DNA from: Paenibacillus sabuli
GTDB taxonomy: Bacteria; Bacillota; Bacilli; Paenibacillales; Paenibacillaceae
Direction: 5' to 3'
Assembly (NCBI RefSeq): GCF_014705605.1
Contig: NZ_JACXIZ010000035.1
Location: 1 to 64,000 of the forward strand
Length of the DNA: 64,000 nt
Each line of letters opens with the position of its first letter. Position 1 is the first letter of the stretch. Both the position numbers and the translations under genes were made by a program. Positions 44,453-55,021 of the stretch are shown piece after piece. The notes under the pieces were generated by a model. That model saw only the letters and a list, made by a program, of their open reading frames with translations, did no database searches and had not been told where the DNA came from.

Positions 44453-44662
44453 CTATCGCGGAGGCGGACTGGGGAGCGGTACGAAGGACAGCGGGCTGTT
44501 CCCGCCGAGCTCCGGCGCGGGCCCGGTGAAGCCTCCGGTATTGTAAAGCTGAGACAGCGCGCGCAGCGAGCCGGCGCTGCCTACCTGCAGCACCGATGAA
44601 TTCGATACGCTATCCACGCGCAACTGATGAATCGAGATCGTCTGATAGACTGTGAAATTCAT
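44453..44662 (-). CDS. gerPB: Spore germination protein GerPB
   Basis: A 69-residue coat protein with the GerPB pattern FTVYQTISIHQLRVDSVSNS then SVLQVGSAGSLRALSQLYNT and a Pro/Gly-rich tail. Its ATG overlaps the gerPA stop, so translation is coupled. Confidence 0.88.
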   Translation of the reverse strand: MNFTVYQTISIHQLRVDSVSNSSVLQVGSAGSLRALSQLYNTGGFTGPAPELGGNSPLSFVPLPSPPPR

Positions 44663-44886
44663 GGGACATTCACTTCATTGGAGGAACTGTCCTGGATATC
44701 CGGGTCGATCGTATTCGTCGAACTGAGCGCGTTGTTGGCATTGGCGAGACTTCCGGTCAGGAACGAGCCGGATCCCGCATAGGTTTTGGTCGTGCTGCTC
44801 GGCGTGATCTCGAGGGTGTCGCCGAATTGCACCACTCCGCTCGAACCGATGCTGACAATATTGACAAATCCGACTACTGCAGGCAT
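44659..44886 (-). CDS. gerPA: Spore germination protein GerPA (GerPA/GerPF family)
   Basis: A 75-residue coat protein: MPAVVGFVNIVSIGSSGVVQ then FGDTLEITPSSTTKTYAGSG, the GerPA/GerPF consensus, ending NTIDPDIQDSSSNEVNVP. First gene of the cluster, which identifies it as GerPA rather than the paralogous GerPF. GAGGTGG lies before the ATG. A sigma-K-like promoter lies about 40 bp upstream. Confidence 0.9.
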   Translation of the reverse strand: MPAVVGFVNIVSIGSSGVVQFGDTLEITPSSTTKTYAGSGSFLTGSLANANNALSSTNTIDPDIQDSSSNEVNVP

Positions 44887-44927
44887 AAAGCCACCTCACA
44901 TCCTTCTATATCGCAGCGCGTGCTAAC

Positions 44928-44953
44928 ATCTTATGCGGTATGCGCCCAGACGT
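44928..44953 (-). promoter_or_regulatory. Sigma-K-like promoter of the gerP cluster
   Basis: On the minus strand AC (44953-44952), a 16-bp spacer and CATAAGAT (44935-44928) match the sigma-K pattern AC-N16/17-CATANNNT. gerP is known to be transcribed by sigma-K in Bacillus subtilis, and spacing to the gerPA start is right. Confidence 0.55.
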
Positions 44954-45017
44954 GACTCTGCGTCCGACAGCGGCCAAAGTATCGCAGTCGGCGCCAGGCG
45001 CATACAATGAAGCAAAG

Positions 45018-45043
45018 GCGAGCGAAGGGTGCCGTTCGCTCGC
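45018..45043. other. 9-bp hairpin in the leader of the GerT-like gene
   Basis: GCGAGCGAA, an 8-base loop and TTCGCTCGC. No T run; possibly structured 5' leader. A sigma-K-like CATACAAT lies just upstream at 45001-45008. Confidence 0.4.
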
Positions 45044-45089
45044 AAGCAAAGATACAGGCTTTGATCAATGAACGGATGGAGGTGGGCGG

Positions 45090-45542
45090 ATGTCGATGTT
45101 CGGCAACGGCGGACCGCTGGACTGGGAGCAGCTCCAGCGCTGGCTGGCGGGCAAGGGACTCGAGGCGACCGAGGAAATGATGCGCGAGCCGCAGTGGGTC
45201 GAAAAAATGGTCAGCCAGGCCATGAAGCAGTCGCTTCCGCGGCTGCATCGCGCTGACCGTTCGAACGTGGAGCAAGAAGATTGCTATGAAACGCATCATT
45301 TTGTATTCGTGCGCTTCAAGCTCGACAAAGGGGTCAGACGCGATCAGCTCCGCCTGCTGGTCCGGGCGGATCGGATCAAGCTGGAGCGGGAGGACGGGAA
45401 GAAGCCGATCCGTGTCAAGCTGCCTTGCCAGGTCCAGCCCCGTTCATGTCGCGCGCTGCTGCGCGCGGGGGTCCTGCAGGTGAAGCTGCGCAAACGTCCG
45501 GTCGATCCGACGTATCATGAAGCGTTTATTCGGGGGCAATAA
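45090..45542 (+). CDS. GerT-like Hsp20-fold spore protein
   Basis: A 150-residue protein: N-terminal helical part (DWEQLQRWLAGKGL and MMREPQWVEKMVSQAMKQ) followed by a small alpha-crystallin-like beta domain (CYETHHFVFVRFKLDKGVRR, LLVRADRIKLER, then VLQVKLRKRP). This layout resembles GerT/CotM-type Hsp20 proteins of the spore coat. The I-x-I/V C-terminal motif of true heat-shock Hsp20 is not seen. ATG 45090 follows GGAGGTGGGCGG. It is divergent from the gerP cluster, which supports a spore role. Confidence 0.6.
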   Translation: MSMFGNGGPLDWEQLQRWLAGKGLEATEEMMREPQWVEKMVSQAMKQSLPRLHRADRSNVEQEDCYETHHFVFVRFKLDKGVRRDQLRLLVRADRIKLEREDGKKPIRVKLPCQVQPRSCRALLRAGVLQVKLRKRPVDPTYHEAFIRGQ

Positions 45543-45644
45543 GGCCGGGGTTGTCACACATTTGTGCGAGTTCCCGACTGGCGATACGGGCGCATATCCT
45601 ATATAATGGGGGCAAGCAATCGAACGCCAAGGGAGTGTATGTTC

Positions 45645-45845
45645 GTGTCACTAGTGAATGTAAGCGACGTTCCCGCCAGCCTGTTCCTGCTCGGCGTGGT
45701 GTTTATCCTGTTGATTTTTGGACTGCTCAGCTTGGGCATTCTGCGCATGTTCGAGAAGCGTTTCCGGGTAGGCTGGTATTCCTTCGCCGGAGCAGTCTTC
45801 AGCAGCGTAGCGTTTGGTCTTATTTTGAACCAGTGGTATTTGTAG
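45645..45845 (+). CDS. Small two-helix membrane protein
   Basis: About 66 residues with helices LFLLGVVFILLIFGLLSLGIL and YSFAGAVFSSVAFGLIL (separated by MFEKRFRVGW). Family not recognised. GTG 45645 is nine bases after AAGGGAG; ATG 45639 is too close to that site. A TATAAT lies at 45602-45607. Followed by a strong terminator. Confidence 0.6.
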   Translation: MSLVNVSDVPASLFLLGVVFILLIFGLLSLGILRMFEKRFRVGWYSFAGAVFSSVAFGLILNQWYL

Positions 45846-45863
45846 CAGCGGCCTGGCAAGGCG

Positions 45864-45890
45864 AAAGCCGCCCGTCACGGGCGGCTTTTT
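45864..45890 (+). terminator. Terminator after the small membrane protein
   Basis: AAAGCCGCCCGT and ACGGGCGGCTTT form a perfect stem followed by TT. Confidence 0.9.
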
Positions 45891-45923
45891 GAATTTAAAG
45901 CGGGACGAAGGGAAGGGAAGCGC

Positions 45924-46142
45924 GTGCAAATTTTATGGTTTTCGCTGAACCTGGTTTTTGTTGCGGTCTTGATTACCGCCCTATTCAGCCACCGCGCCGT
46001 CGGCGAAGCGGAGCGGCGCGGCGAAGCACAGTCCAGGCTGCACCGGCTGCGGCGCATTCGGCTTGGACTTGGAATGTTGGCCGGCTTGTTATTCGTGTTG
46101 ATGGCGGTCAGCTTTTTGGCCGATATGCGCATCAACGGGTGA
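45924..46142 (+). CDS. Small membrane protein with basic central loop
   Basis: Seventy-two residues: helix 1 ILWFSLNLVFVAVLITALF, a charged amphipathic segment rich in Arg and Glu (AVGEAERRGEAQSRLHRLRR), and helix 2 LGLGMLAGLLFVLMAVSFLA. Not recognised. GTG 45924 follows GAAGGGAAG. It is 137 bp before the stalk-domain gene. Confidence 0.55.
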   Translation: MQILWFSLNLVFVAVLITALFSHRAVGEAERRGEAQSRLHRLRRIRLGLGMLAGLLFVLMAVSFLADMRING

Positions 46143-46279
46143 CGCGGTTGCCTTTGAATGTGACAAAAGTTTGTCGAATGAATAAGGCTTCGCAACTTTT
46201 AACTCTCCATTCGCGTCAAAACGGTCATGGCGCCTCGCCAAATCAGCTTTTAACGCCCCCGGCGCAAAGGAGAACATGC

Positions 46280-48259
46280 ATGAAATTGTCGAACCCTAAA
46301 TGGACCCGTATGATCGCAAAAGGCCTTTTGATTTCCTCTTTGCTCGCAGCACCGCTCACCGGCTGGCAAGCAGAAACCGCTTCCGCGCAGTCTGCTTCGG
46401 AAGAGCTTATTATGATGAAAAACAACGATCTCATTATGCATAACGGCCAGACGGTCCAAGCCGTTCAACCGGTTACCTTCAAAGACGGCGCGTCGTACCT
46501 GCCTTTCCGTACGATTGCGGAGCTCTACAACTTCCGCGTCTCGTACGACAAAAGCACCAAGGAATCGATCGCCACCGGCGGCGGACTGGAGTTCCGCTTC
46601 ACGCCGGATACGGCTTACATCCAGGTCAATGGAGAGTCGATCAAGTCATCTGGCAAAGTCTACATTCAGAACGGGTACATGATGGTGCCGCTGCGGACGT
46701 GGGCCGATCTGACCGGCAGCGCACTGACGCTCAAGAACGGCGTCATGACCTTTCGATGGAGCTTTGAACCGACCGCCAACTTCACGGTCGATCCCGAGGA
46801 GATCTTCGCCGGCCAGACAACTGTTACGTATACGGATCAATCGAAGAGCCCGGGAGGGGCAATCATTGACGAGCGCTGGGAGGGTCGCCAGGATGTATTC
46901 ACAGCGCCCGGCGATTATGTCGTGACCCGCTGGGTCATGGACGAACGCGGCGTATGGAGCGAGCCGTACAGCGTGAGCGTGCACGTCGAAAAGCCGAACG
47001 AACCGCCGGTCGCCAACTTTACGACCGACAAATCGACCTACCGCATCGGCGAGCCGGTCAATTACCGCGATCTGAGCACCGATGACAAGAACGATATCGT
47101 ACGCCGCACCTGGACGTCTAACGAACCCGCTTTTTTCCAGGCCGGCACGTACCAGATCGAGCTTGAGGTCGAGGACGGCGAAGGACTGGTACATACCGCG
47201 ACCAAGGTCATCACCGTTACGGAAGAAGTGCTTTACAACGAGAACGATTTTTACCGCCTGTTCACACCGACCGGGGACAAATTCCCGATCTCGGCGCGTT
47301 CGGTGCTGGATCTCGAAGAGGTCCGATTCGACATCGAGCCGGAGGATACGAACCTGATTCACAGCAACAGCCCTGAGCGCTTGCTTGGCGAGGGCGTCGC
47401 GTATGAGGATACGGTGTCCGGGCAGACGCGATTCCTGTTCCACAATCAGAACGACAGCGACAAGAACCTGACCTTGTATGTGCTGGCCACCAATCCAAAT
47501 GCGACCTACGCGTCGCTGACGATGGATGCCTTCGGCATCGGCGGACCCAACACATACGTATCGACAGGCGGCAAGCTTGCATCGTCGCGCTTCATGAAAT
47601 CGTGGCTTGATCCGCTTGATGACGAGACGATTACGCTTGCGCCGGGTGAATCGAAGCTGATCATGCCGAATCTGAGCCGCGTGCCGATCAAGCCCGGCCA
47701 GATCGTGAGTGCCTACGCGGATATTTTGTCCAACCAGGACATCGCCTACAAGGTGCTCGTCGTCGATTCGACTAAGGATCCGCTAGAAGCGCTGCCGCAG
47801 CTTAAGCCGCTGGCGCGCGACCAGACTCACGTGCGCGGCACGTTCCCCGGAGCGGACCGGGTGCTGCGCATCGACGGCACGATCGGAGCGACGGGGCAGC
47901 GTATCGAATTCGGCGGACGCAAGTCGGACCGTTACCTGACCGGCGAAGACCGCATGACCGGGACGTACGAAATGAACAATGGCAATTTTGGCGTCATGTA
48001 CAAAATGAACATTACGGTTGCGCCGCGGACGGTCATTGCGATCAATCCGCGCGGCGGGCACTATGCCGGCGCGTTCCTGGTCAACGACAAAATCGTCAGC
48101 ACGACCGAGAACAGCATCCTGAAGGGCTCCTGGGAAGCCGGGGTGCTCTATCGATCGGGCAACACGACCGAGCAAGTCGAACTGAGCTTCATGCTCGCTT
48201 CGGGCAGCAACATGCCGATCCAAATGATCTTCCTGCCGATGCCGGAAGCCAAATCCTGA
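46280..48259 (+). CDS. Exported stalk-domain (copper amine oxidase N-terminal-like) protein with PKD-like domain
   Basis: A secreted protein of 659 residues. Signal peptide (LLISSLLAAPLTGWQAETAS, cleavage near ASAQ), then the stalk domain (about 40-155: LIMMKNNDLIMHNGQTVQ, SYLPFRTIAELYNFRVSYD and MMVPLRTWADLTG), two PKD-like beta domains (about 160-320, ANFTVDPEEIFAGQTTVTYT and VANFTTDKSTYRIGEPVNYR), and a C-terminal region of about 330 residues with no recognised fold. Such proteins are cell-surface proteins of Paenibacillaceae, of unknown function. ATG 46280 follows AAAGGAGAAC. Single gene with a terminator. Confidence 0.8.
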   Translation: MKLSNPKWTRMIAKGLLISSLLAAPLTGWQAETASAQSASEELIMMKNNDLIMHNGQTVQAVQPVTFKDGASYLPFRTIAELYNFRVSYDKSTKESIATGGGLEFRFTPDTAYIQVNGESIKSSGKVYIQNGYMMVPLRTWADLTGSALTLKNGVMTFRWSFEPTANFTVDPEEIFAGQTTVTYTDQSKSPGGAIIDERWEGRQDVFTAPGDYVVTRWVMDERGVWSEPYSVSVHVEKPNEPPVANFTTDKSTYRIGEPVNYRDLSTDDKNDIVRRTWTSNEPAFFQAGTYQIELEVEDGEGLVHTATKVITVTEEVLYNENDFYRLFTPTGDKFPISARSVLDLEEVRFDIEPEDTNLIHSNSPERLLGEGVAYEDTVSGQTRFLFHNQNDSDKNLTLYVLATNPNATYASLTMDAFGIGGPNTYVSTGGKLASSRFMKSWLDPLDDETITLAPGESKLIMPNLSRVPIKPGQIVSAYADILSNQDIAYKVLVVDSTKDPLEALPQLKPLARDQTHVRGTFPGADRVLRIDGTIGATGQRIEFGGRKSDRYLTGEDRMTGTYEMNNGNFGVMYKMNITVAPRTVIAINPRGGHYAGAFLVNDKIVSTTENSILKGSWEAGVLYRSGNTTEQVELSFMLASGSNMPIQMIFLPMPEAKS

Positions 48260-48293
48260 GCTTGATCGCATAAAGGCCAGGACTGCATATAAC

Positions 48294-48328
48294 CGACTTT
48301 CAGTTTTCACTGGAAGTCGTTTTTTTTC
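48294..48328 (+). terminator. Terminator after the stalk-domain gene
   Basis: CGACTTTCAGT pairs with ACTGGAAGTCG, followed by a run of eight T. Confidence 0.9.
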
Positions 48329-48476
48329 CTTTAATCTGGCCTGGATTCTGGAGGGCTCGCCGCCGCTTGTCGCAATTTTATAGTGTTGATGTCATTAAAT
48401 TTCATTATCATGTACGGCTTGGTTATGGTAAGTTATACTCGTGTCGTATATTTGAAGTGCGAGGAGCGATTATCCG

Positions 48477-49466
48477 ATGATACGAGTTGCAAAATTGAGC
48501 TATTGGCATGTACACGCCTGGGATTATACGAAGCTGGCCCAGCAGCATCCGGGGACGGAAATTGTCGCGGTCTGGGACGAGCTGCCGGAGCGCGGGCGCG
48601 AGGCGGCGGGCAAGCTCGGCGTCCCGTTCCACGACGATCTGGACGCGCTGCTGGCGGATGAGTCGATCGACGCGGTAATCGTCGACGCGCCGACCTCGAT
48701 GCATCACGAGGTGATCGGCAAGGCTGCGCGCGCGGGCAAGCATATCTTCACCGAGAAGGTCGTCGCGCCGACGCTGCGCGAGGTCAACTCGATCCTGCGC
48801 GACGTCGAGCAGGCGGGCGTCAAGCTGACGGTGTCGCTGCCGCGGCTGTACGACGGCTATACGCAGACGATTCTGCCGCTGATCGAGCAGGGCGTATTCG
48901 GGGAGCTGACGCATGTGCGCGTGCGGCTGTCGCATGACGGCTCGCTGGCCGACTGGCTGCCGGCGCATTTCTACAATGCGGAGCAGACCGGCGGCGGGGC
49001 CATGATCGATCTGGGCTGTCACCCGATGTACCTGACACGGCTCTTCCTCGGCTTGCCGGAGGCCGTCAGCTCCAATTACGGACGCTTCACCGGGCGCGAG
49101 GTCGAGGACAATGCGGTCAATTCGCTGCATTACGCGAACGGGGCGATCGGTATCGTCGAGGCCGGATTCGTCAACGCCTACGCGCCGTTCTCCATCGAGA
49201 TCGACGGCACCGAGGGCTCGCTCGTCTACGGCATCGGCGGCAACGAGCTCAAGGTCCGCTCCAAGCGCCGCACGAACGAATGGGAGACGCTGCCGCTGGC
49301 CGACAAGCTGCCGCCGGCCTTCGACCAGTGGGTCGGGCATATCGAGAACGGTACGGAAGCGACTGACAATATCGCGATGGCGATCGATCTGACCAAGCTG
49401 ATGGAAGCGTCGGTCAAGTCCGCAGCCGAGCAGCGCGTCGTCGCGCTGCGCGAGCTCGAGCAGTGA
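48477..49466 (+). CDS. Gfo/Idh/MocA family oxidoreductase
   Basis: A 329-residue NAD(P)-dependent dehydrogenase of the sugar/inositol type. The N-terminal nucleotide loop is unusual: RVAKLSYWHVHAWDYTKLAQ replaces the canonical GxGxxG, a variant seen in one Gfo subgroup. FTEKVVAPTLREV (Lys of the EKP motif position, here EKVV) and IDLGCHPMYLTRLFLG (His) follow. ATG 48477 comes after GGAGCGATTATCCG. Its stop overlaps the open frame of the AraC gene. Confidence 0.85.
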   Translation: MIRVAKLSYWHVHAWDYTKLAQQHPGTEIVAVWDELPERGREAAGKLGVPFHDDLDALLADESIDAVIVDAPTSMHHEVIGKAARAGKHIFTEKVVAPTLREVNSILRDVEQAGVKLTVSLPRLYDGYTQTILPLIEQGVFGELTHVRVRLSHDGSLADWLPAHFYNAEQTGGGAMIDLGCHPMYLTRLFLGLPEAVSSNYGRFTGREVEDNAVNSLHYANGAIGIVEAGFVNAYAPFSIEIDGTEGSLVYGIGGNELKVRSKRRTNEWETLPLADKLPPAFDQWVGHIENGTEATDNIAMAIDLTKLMEASVKSAAEQRVVALRELEQ

Positions 49467-49510
49467 ATCCGGTATCGAGTCCATTCGCTTACCGGATGAT
49501 GGAGGAGCGA

Positions 49511-50461
49511 ATGGATGCGCTTGACAAGCTGGCGCTGCAGTTTCGATGGGGCCGCTACGGCATTCGTCTGCTGCATTGTCACCTGACGTCCTTCCCGCCG
49601 GGCAAGGTCGTCCGATACCACAAGCATTCGGATTATGAATTTCACTTCATCCCGCGCGGCAAGGGCGTCGTCCTGTTGGAGGGCGAACGCTTCGAGCTGC
49701 GCGAGGGCCAGATGTATCTGACCGGTCCCGGCGTCATGCACGAGCAGTATTCCGATCCGCATGAGGCGATGTACGAGCTGTGTCTGCATCTGGATATCGT
49801 CCCGCTCGAGGCGTCATTGATGCAGACCGAGGCGTGGGGCGACGAGCTGGAGATCCGCGAGGCCGAGGAATGCATGGAGGCGCTGCGGCGCTTTCCGCGT
49901 AGCGTCCTGACCGACGACCATCGGGCGATGCCTTGGTTCCTCACGGCTTATCGCGCCTGGCAGGAGGGCGTGCCGGGCTACTACACGACGATCAAGCAGG
50001 CCGTCCTGCAGATGATGCTGCGCGCCGTACGCGCCGCCGGAGCCGCTTCGAGCCCGGCGCCCCCGCCGGCCAACAATCTCGGCGCGCATCGCTTTCGACT
50101 GGCTTCGACCTATATACAGGACAATTATGCCGCGCCGATCACCTTGCAGGAGGTCGCCGAACGCTTGCAGATCAGCGCGCGTCAACTGCAGCGTATTTTC
50201 CGCGAGCAGCATGGCGATTCGTTCAGCAGCTACCTGGAGGGGTACCGGCTGGACAAGGTATGCGAGGCGCTGACCGAAGGCGCGGCGCCGATCGAAGGCA
50301 TCGCCGCCGAGCACGGATTTTCGAGCAGCAATTACTTGTATTACGTCTTCAAAAAAAAGCTGGGCTTGACGCCGGGGCAGTACAAGCAGCGCCGTCAGCT
50401 CGCCGGCGGCAGCCGCCGGTCCGAGCCCGTCACCCGAGACAGGAGAGTGAACAACGTATGA
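49511..50461 (+). CDS. AraC-family regulator with cupin domain
   Basis: About 316 residues: cupin sensor (about 20-130, FPPGKVVRYHKHSDYEFHFI, EGQMYLTGPGVMHEQYSD with the His metal set) and C-terminal double helix-turn-helix (LQEVAERLQISARQLQRIFR and IAAEHGFSSSNYLYYVFKKK). The ATG at 49511, just after GGAGGAG, is better than the in-frame GTG at 49463, which lies inside the preceding gene. It sits between two oxidoreductase genes and overlaps the second by ATGA, so it probably regulates this small operon. Confidence 0.88.
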   Translation: MDALDKLALQFRWGRYGIRLLHCHLTSFPPGKVVRYHKHSDYEFHFIPRGKGVVLLEGERFELREGQMYLTGPGVMHEQYSDPHEAMYELCLHLDIVPLEASLMQTEAWGDELEIREAEECMEALRRFPRSVLTDDHRAMPWFLTAYRAWQEGVPGYYTTIKQAVLQMMLRAVRAAGAASSPAPPPANNLGAHRFRLASTYIQDNYAAPITLQEVAERLQISARQLQRIFREQHGDSFSSYLEGYRLDKVCEALTEGAAPIEGIAAEHGFSSSNYLYYVFKKKLGLTPGQYKQRRQLAGGSRRSEPVTRDRRVNNV

Positions 50462-51561
50462 CATCCGAGATTCGGATCGGGATCATCGGCACGGGAGGCA
50501 TCGCTCACGCCCATGCGCGCGCCTACAAACAAATTCCGAGCGCGGCCATTGTCGGCGTGGCCGACATCGTGCCGGGCAAAGCGGCCGGCTTCGTCGCGGC
50601 GGAGCAGCTCGAGGCCGAGCCCTATACCGATCATCGCGAGCTGCTAAGCACCGACATCGACGGCGTCAGCATCTGCGCGCCCAATGCGGCGCATCACCGG
50701 CTGACGATCGACGCGCTAAGGGCCGGCAAGCATGTCCTGCTGGAGAAGCCAATGTCCGTGACGCTGGACGAGGCGATCGAGATGGTGGAGGCGGCGCGCG
50801 TGTCGCCCGGCATGCTGACGATCGGTTTTCAACCGCGCTACGACCCGAATATGAAGCTGGTGCAGGAGATTGTCCAATCCGGACAGCTCGGCAACGTCTA
50901 CTACGTCGAGACCGGCGGCGGGCGCAGACGGGGAATGCCGGGCGGCACCTTCATCCGCAAGGAGCTGGCCGGCGCCGGCGCGATGGCCGATATCGGCTGT
51001 TATTCGCTCGATATGGCGCTCAATGCACTCGGCTATCCGAAGCCGGTGTCCGTGTCGGCCTATACGTCCAACCATTTCGGTACGAATCCGAAGTACCACC
51101 CCGAGGCGGACCGCTTTGACGTCGAGGATTTCGGCGTGGCGATGGTGCGCTTCGAGCGCGATCTGGTGCTGCAATTCAAGATCTCCTGGGCGATGCACAT
51201 GGATACGCTGGGCGCGACGATGTTCCTCGGCTCCGAGGGCGGCCTCAAGGTGACGCCGCACGGGACGGGCAACTGGTCCGGCGTATGGGACGGCAGTGTC
51301 GGCTCGATGACGCTGTATCACGATCTGATGGGGCTGCAGACGCAGACGCCTGTGCCGGCGATTGCCCATCAGAAGGATCTGTTCCTGGAGAAGGTGCGTG
51401 ATTTTGCGGACGCGATTCGCGAGGGACGCCCGGCGCCGATTCCCGGGGAGCAAATTCTGATCCAGCAGGCGATTATCGACGGCGTGCTGCGCTCCTCCGA
51501 GCAGCGGCGCGAAGTGGCCATCGAGCTGCCGTTGCTGGGCGATTCCGCTGGCGCGAGCTAG
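50458..51561 (+). CDS. Gfo/Idh/MocA family oxidoreductase
   Basis: A 367-residue NAD(P)-dependent dehydrogenase with canonical RIGIIGTGGIAHAHARAY, LLEKPMSVTLDEAIEM (catalytic Lys) and MADIGCYSLDMALNALG. Likely acts on an oxidised sugar. ATG overlaps the AraC stop; AGGAGAG lies upstream. Last gene of the trio, 77 bp before yidD. Confidence 0.9.
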   Translation: MTSEIRIGIIGTGGIAHAHARAYKQIPSAAIVGVADIVPGKAAGFVAAEQLEAEPYTDHRELLSTDIDGVSICAPNAAHHRLTIDALRAGKHVLLEKPMSVTLDEAIEMVEAARVSPGMLTIGFQPRYDPNMKLVQEIVQSGQLGNVYYVETGGGRRRGMPGGTFIRKELAGAGAMADIGCYSLDMALNALGYPKPVSVSAYTSNHFGTNPKYHPEADRFDVEDFGVAMVRFERDLVLQFKISWAMHMDTLGATMFLGSEGGLKVTPHGTGNWSGVWDGSVGSMTLYHDLMGLQTQTPVPAIAHQKDLFLEKVRDFADAIREGRPAPIPGEQILIQQAIIDGVLRSSEQRREVAIELPLLGDSAGAS

Positions 51562-51638
51562 CGCGCGCAGGAGGGGCCGGACAAGGTTGACGGCGGGCGG
51601 CAATTGCGGCATGATGGAGATATTCGGAGGTGAGGACG

Positions 51639-51866
51639 ATGCGCAGGACCCTTCAGGCTCCGGTGCGCTTCTACCGGCGCTTCATCTCGCCGCTCAAGCC
51701 GCCGACCTGCCGCTTCTATCCGACCTGCTCGGCCTATGCGCTCGAGGCGCTTGAGACGCACGGCGCGTTCAAGGGCAGTTGGCTGTCGGCCAAGCGAATC
51801 TGCAAATGCCATCCCTTTCATCCCGGCGGCTTCGATCCCGTGCCGCCCGCCTCGCCGCCGCCTTGA
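51639..51866 (+). CDS. yidD: Membrane protein insertion efficiency factor YidD
   Basis: Seventy-five residues with the family signature [20 protein letters not shown] then [12 protein letters not shown] and [13 protein letters not shown]. YidD assists YidC-dependent membrane insertion at the inner face of the membrane. GGAGG is eight bases before ATG 51639; GTG 51630 overlaps the ribosome site. Confidence 0.93.
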   Translation: MRRTLQAPVRFYRRFISPLKPPTCRFYPTCSAYALEALETHGAFKGSWLSAKRICKCHPFHPGGFDPVPPASPPP

Positions 51867-51889
51867 CATGGGGATGCGGACTTGGTATA

Positions 51890-54227
<2,338 letters not shown>

Positions 54228-54303
54228 AAAAGCGGGGTAACCCGCTCCGAACAAGCATATGCATAGTAAGGATGAGAAGGGTCTTTGAAGAAGGAGGCGC
54301 AAC

Positions 54304-55017
54304 GTGGATCTCACCCTTTGGATTGCGTTCGGAGCGGGCGTCGCCTCGTTTGTGTCGCCCTGCTGCTTGCCGTTATACCCGTCCTATCTGTCCTATATTA
54401 CCGGCATATCCGTGACGGAGCTGCGCGCCGGCCTGCAGCGACGCAGCGGCAGTGCGCGCATGCGCACCTTAGTACATACGCTGTTTTTTTTGTTGGGTTT
54501 TTCGGTTGTTTTTTATACGCTCGGATACGGGACCAATGTTTTCGCCGACTGGTTCGCCGACTACCAGGCGCATATCCGGCGGGTTTCGGCCATTTTGATG
54601 CTCGTGCTCGGGTTGTTTTTGCTCGGCCTCTTTCGTCCGCAAGCGCTCATGAAGGAGCGCAAGCTTCGATTCGGGCCGGTCAGGGTCCGCCTGCTTGGCT
54701 CCTTGATTATGGGGATCGGTTTTTCCGCCGGCTGGTCGCCCTGCATCGGACCGATTCTGACGATGATCCTGGGCATGATCGGCAGCGACCCTGGCGCCTG
54801 GTTCTCGCTAACGAGCGCATATGCGGCCGGCTTCGCCTTGCCGTTTTTCGTGCTCGCTTATTTTGTCGGCGGGGCGCGCTGGCTGACGCGTTATTCCGGG
54901 GCCGCGATGAAGCTCGGCGGCGCCGTGATGCTCGTCATGGGCCTACTGCTGCTCACCGACCGCATGACGAGACTGACGATCTGGCTCAACCAATTCGCGC
55001 CGTCCTGGATGGGTTGA
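54304..55017 (+). CDS. ccdA: Cytochrome c biogenesis protein CcdA
   Basis: Membrane thiol-disulfide transporter that passes reducing equivalents outwards, for cytochrome c maturation and, in spore formers, late sporulation. The 237-residue protein has six helices and both active-site Cys motifs, ASFVSPCCLPLYP in helix 1 and GWSPCIGP in helix 4. GTG 54304 follows GAAGGAGGCG. It ends 4 bp from the convergent splB gene. Confidence 0.93.
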   Translation: MDLTLWIAFGAGVASFVSPCCLPLYPSYLSYITGISVTELRAGLQRRSGSARMRTLVHTLFFLLGFSVVFYTLGYGTNVFADWFADYQAHIRRVSAILMLVLGLFLLGLFRPQALMKERKLRFGPVRVRLLGSLIMGIGFSAGWSPCIGPILTMILGMIGSDPGAWFSLTSAYAAGFALPFFVLAYFVGGARWLTRYSGAAMKLGGAVMLVMGLLLLTDRMTRLTIWLNQFAPSWMG

Positions 55018-55021
55018 GGCA

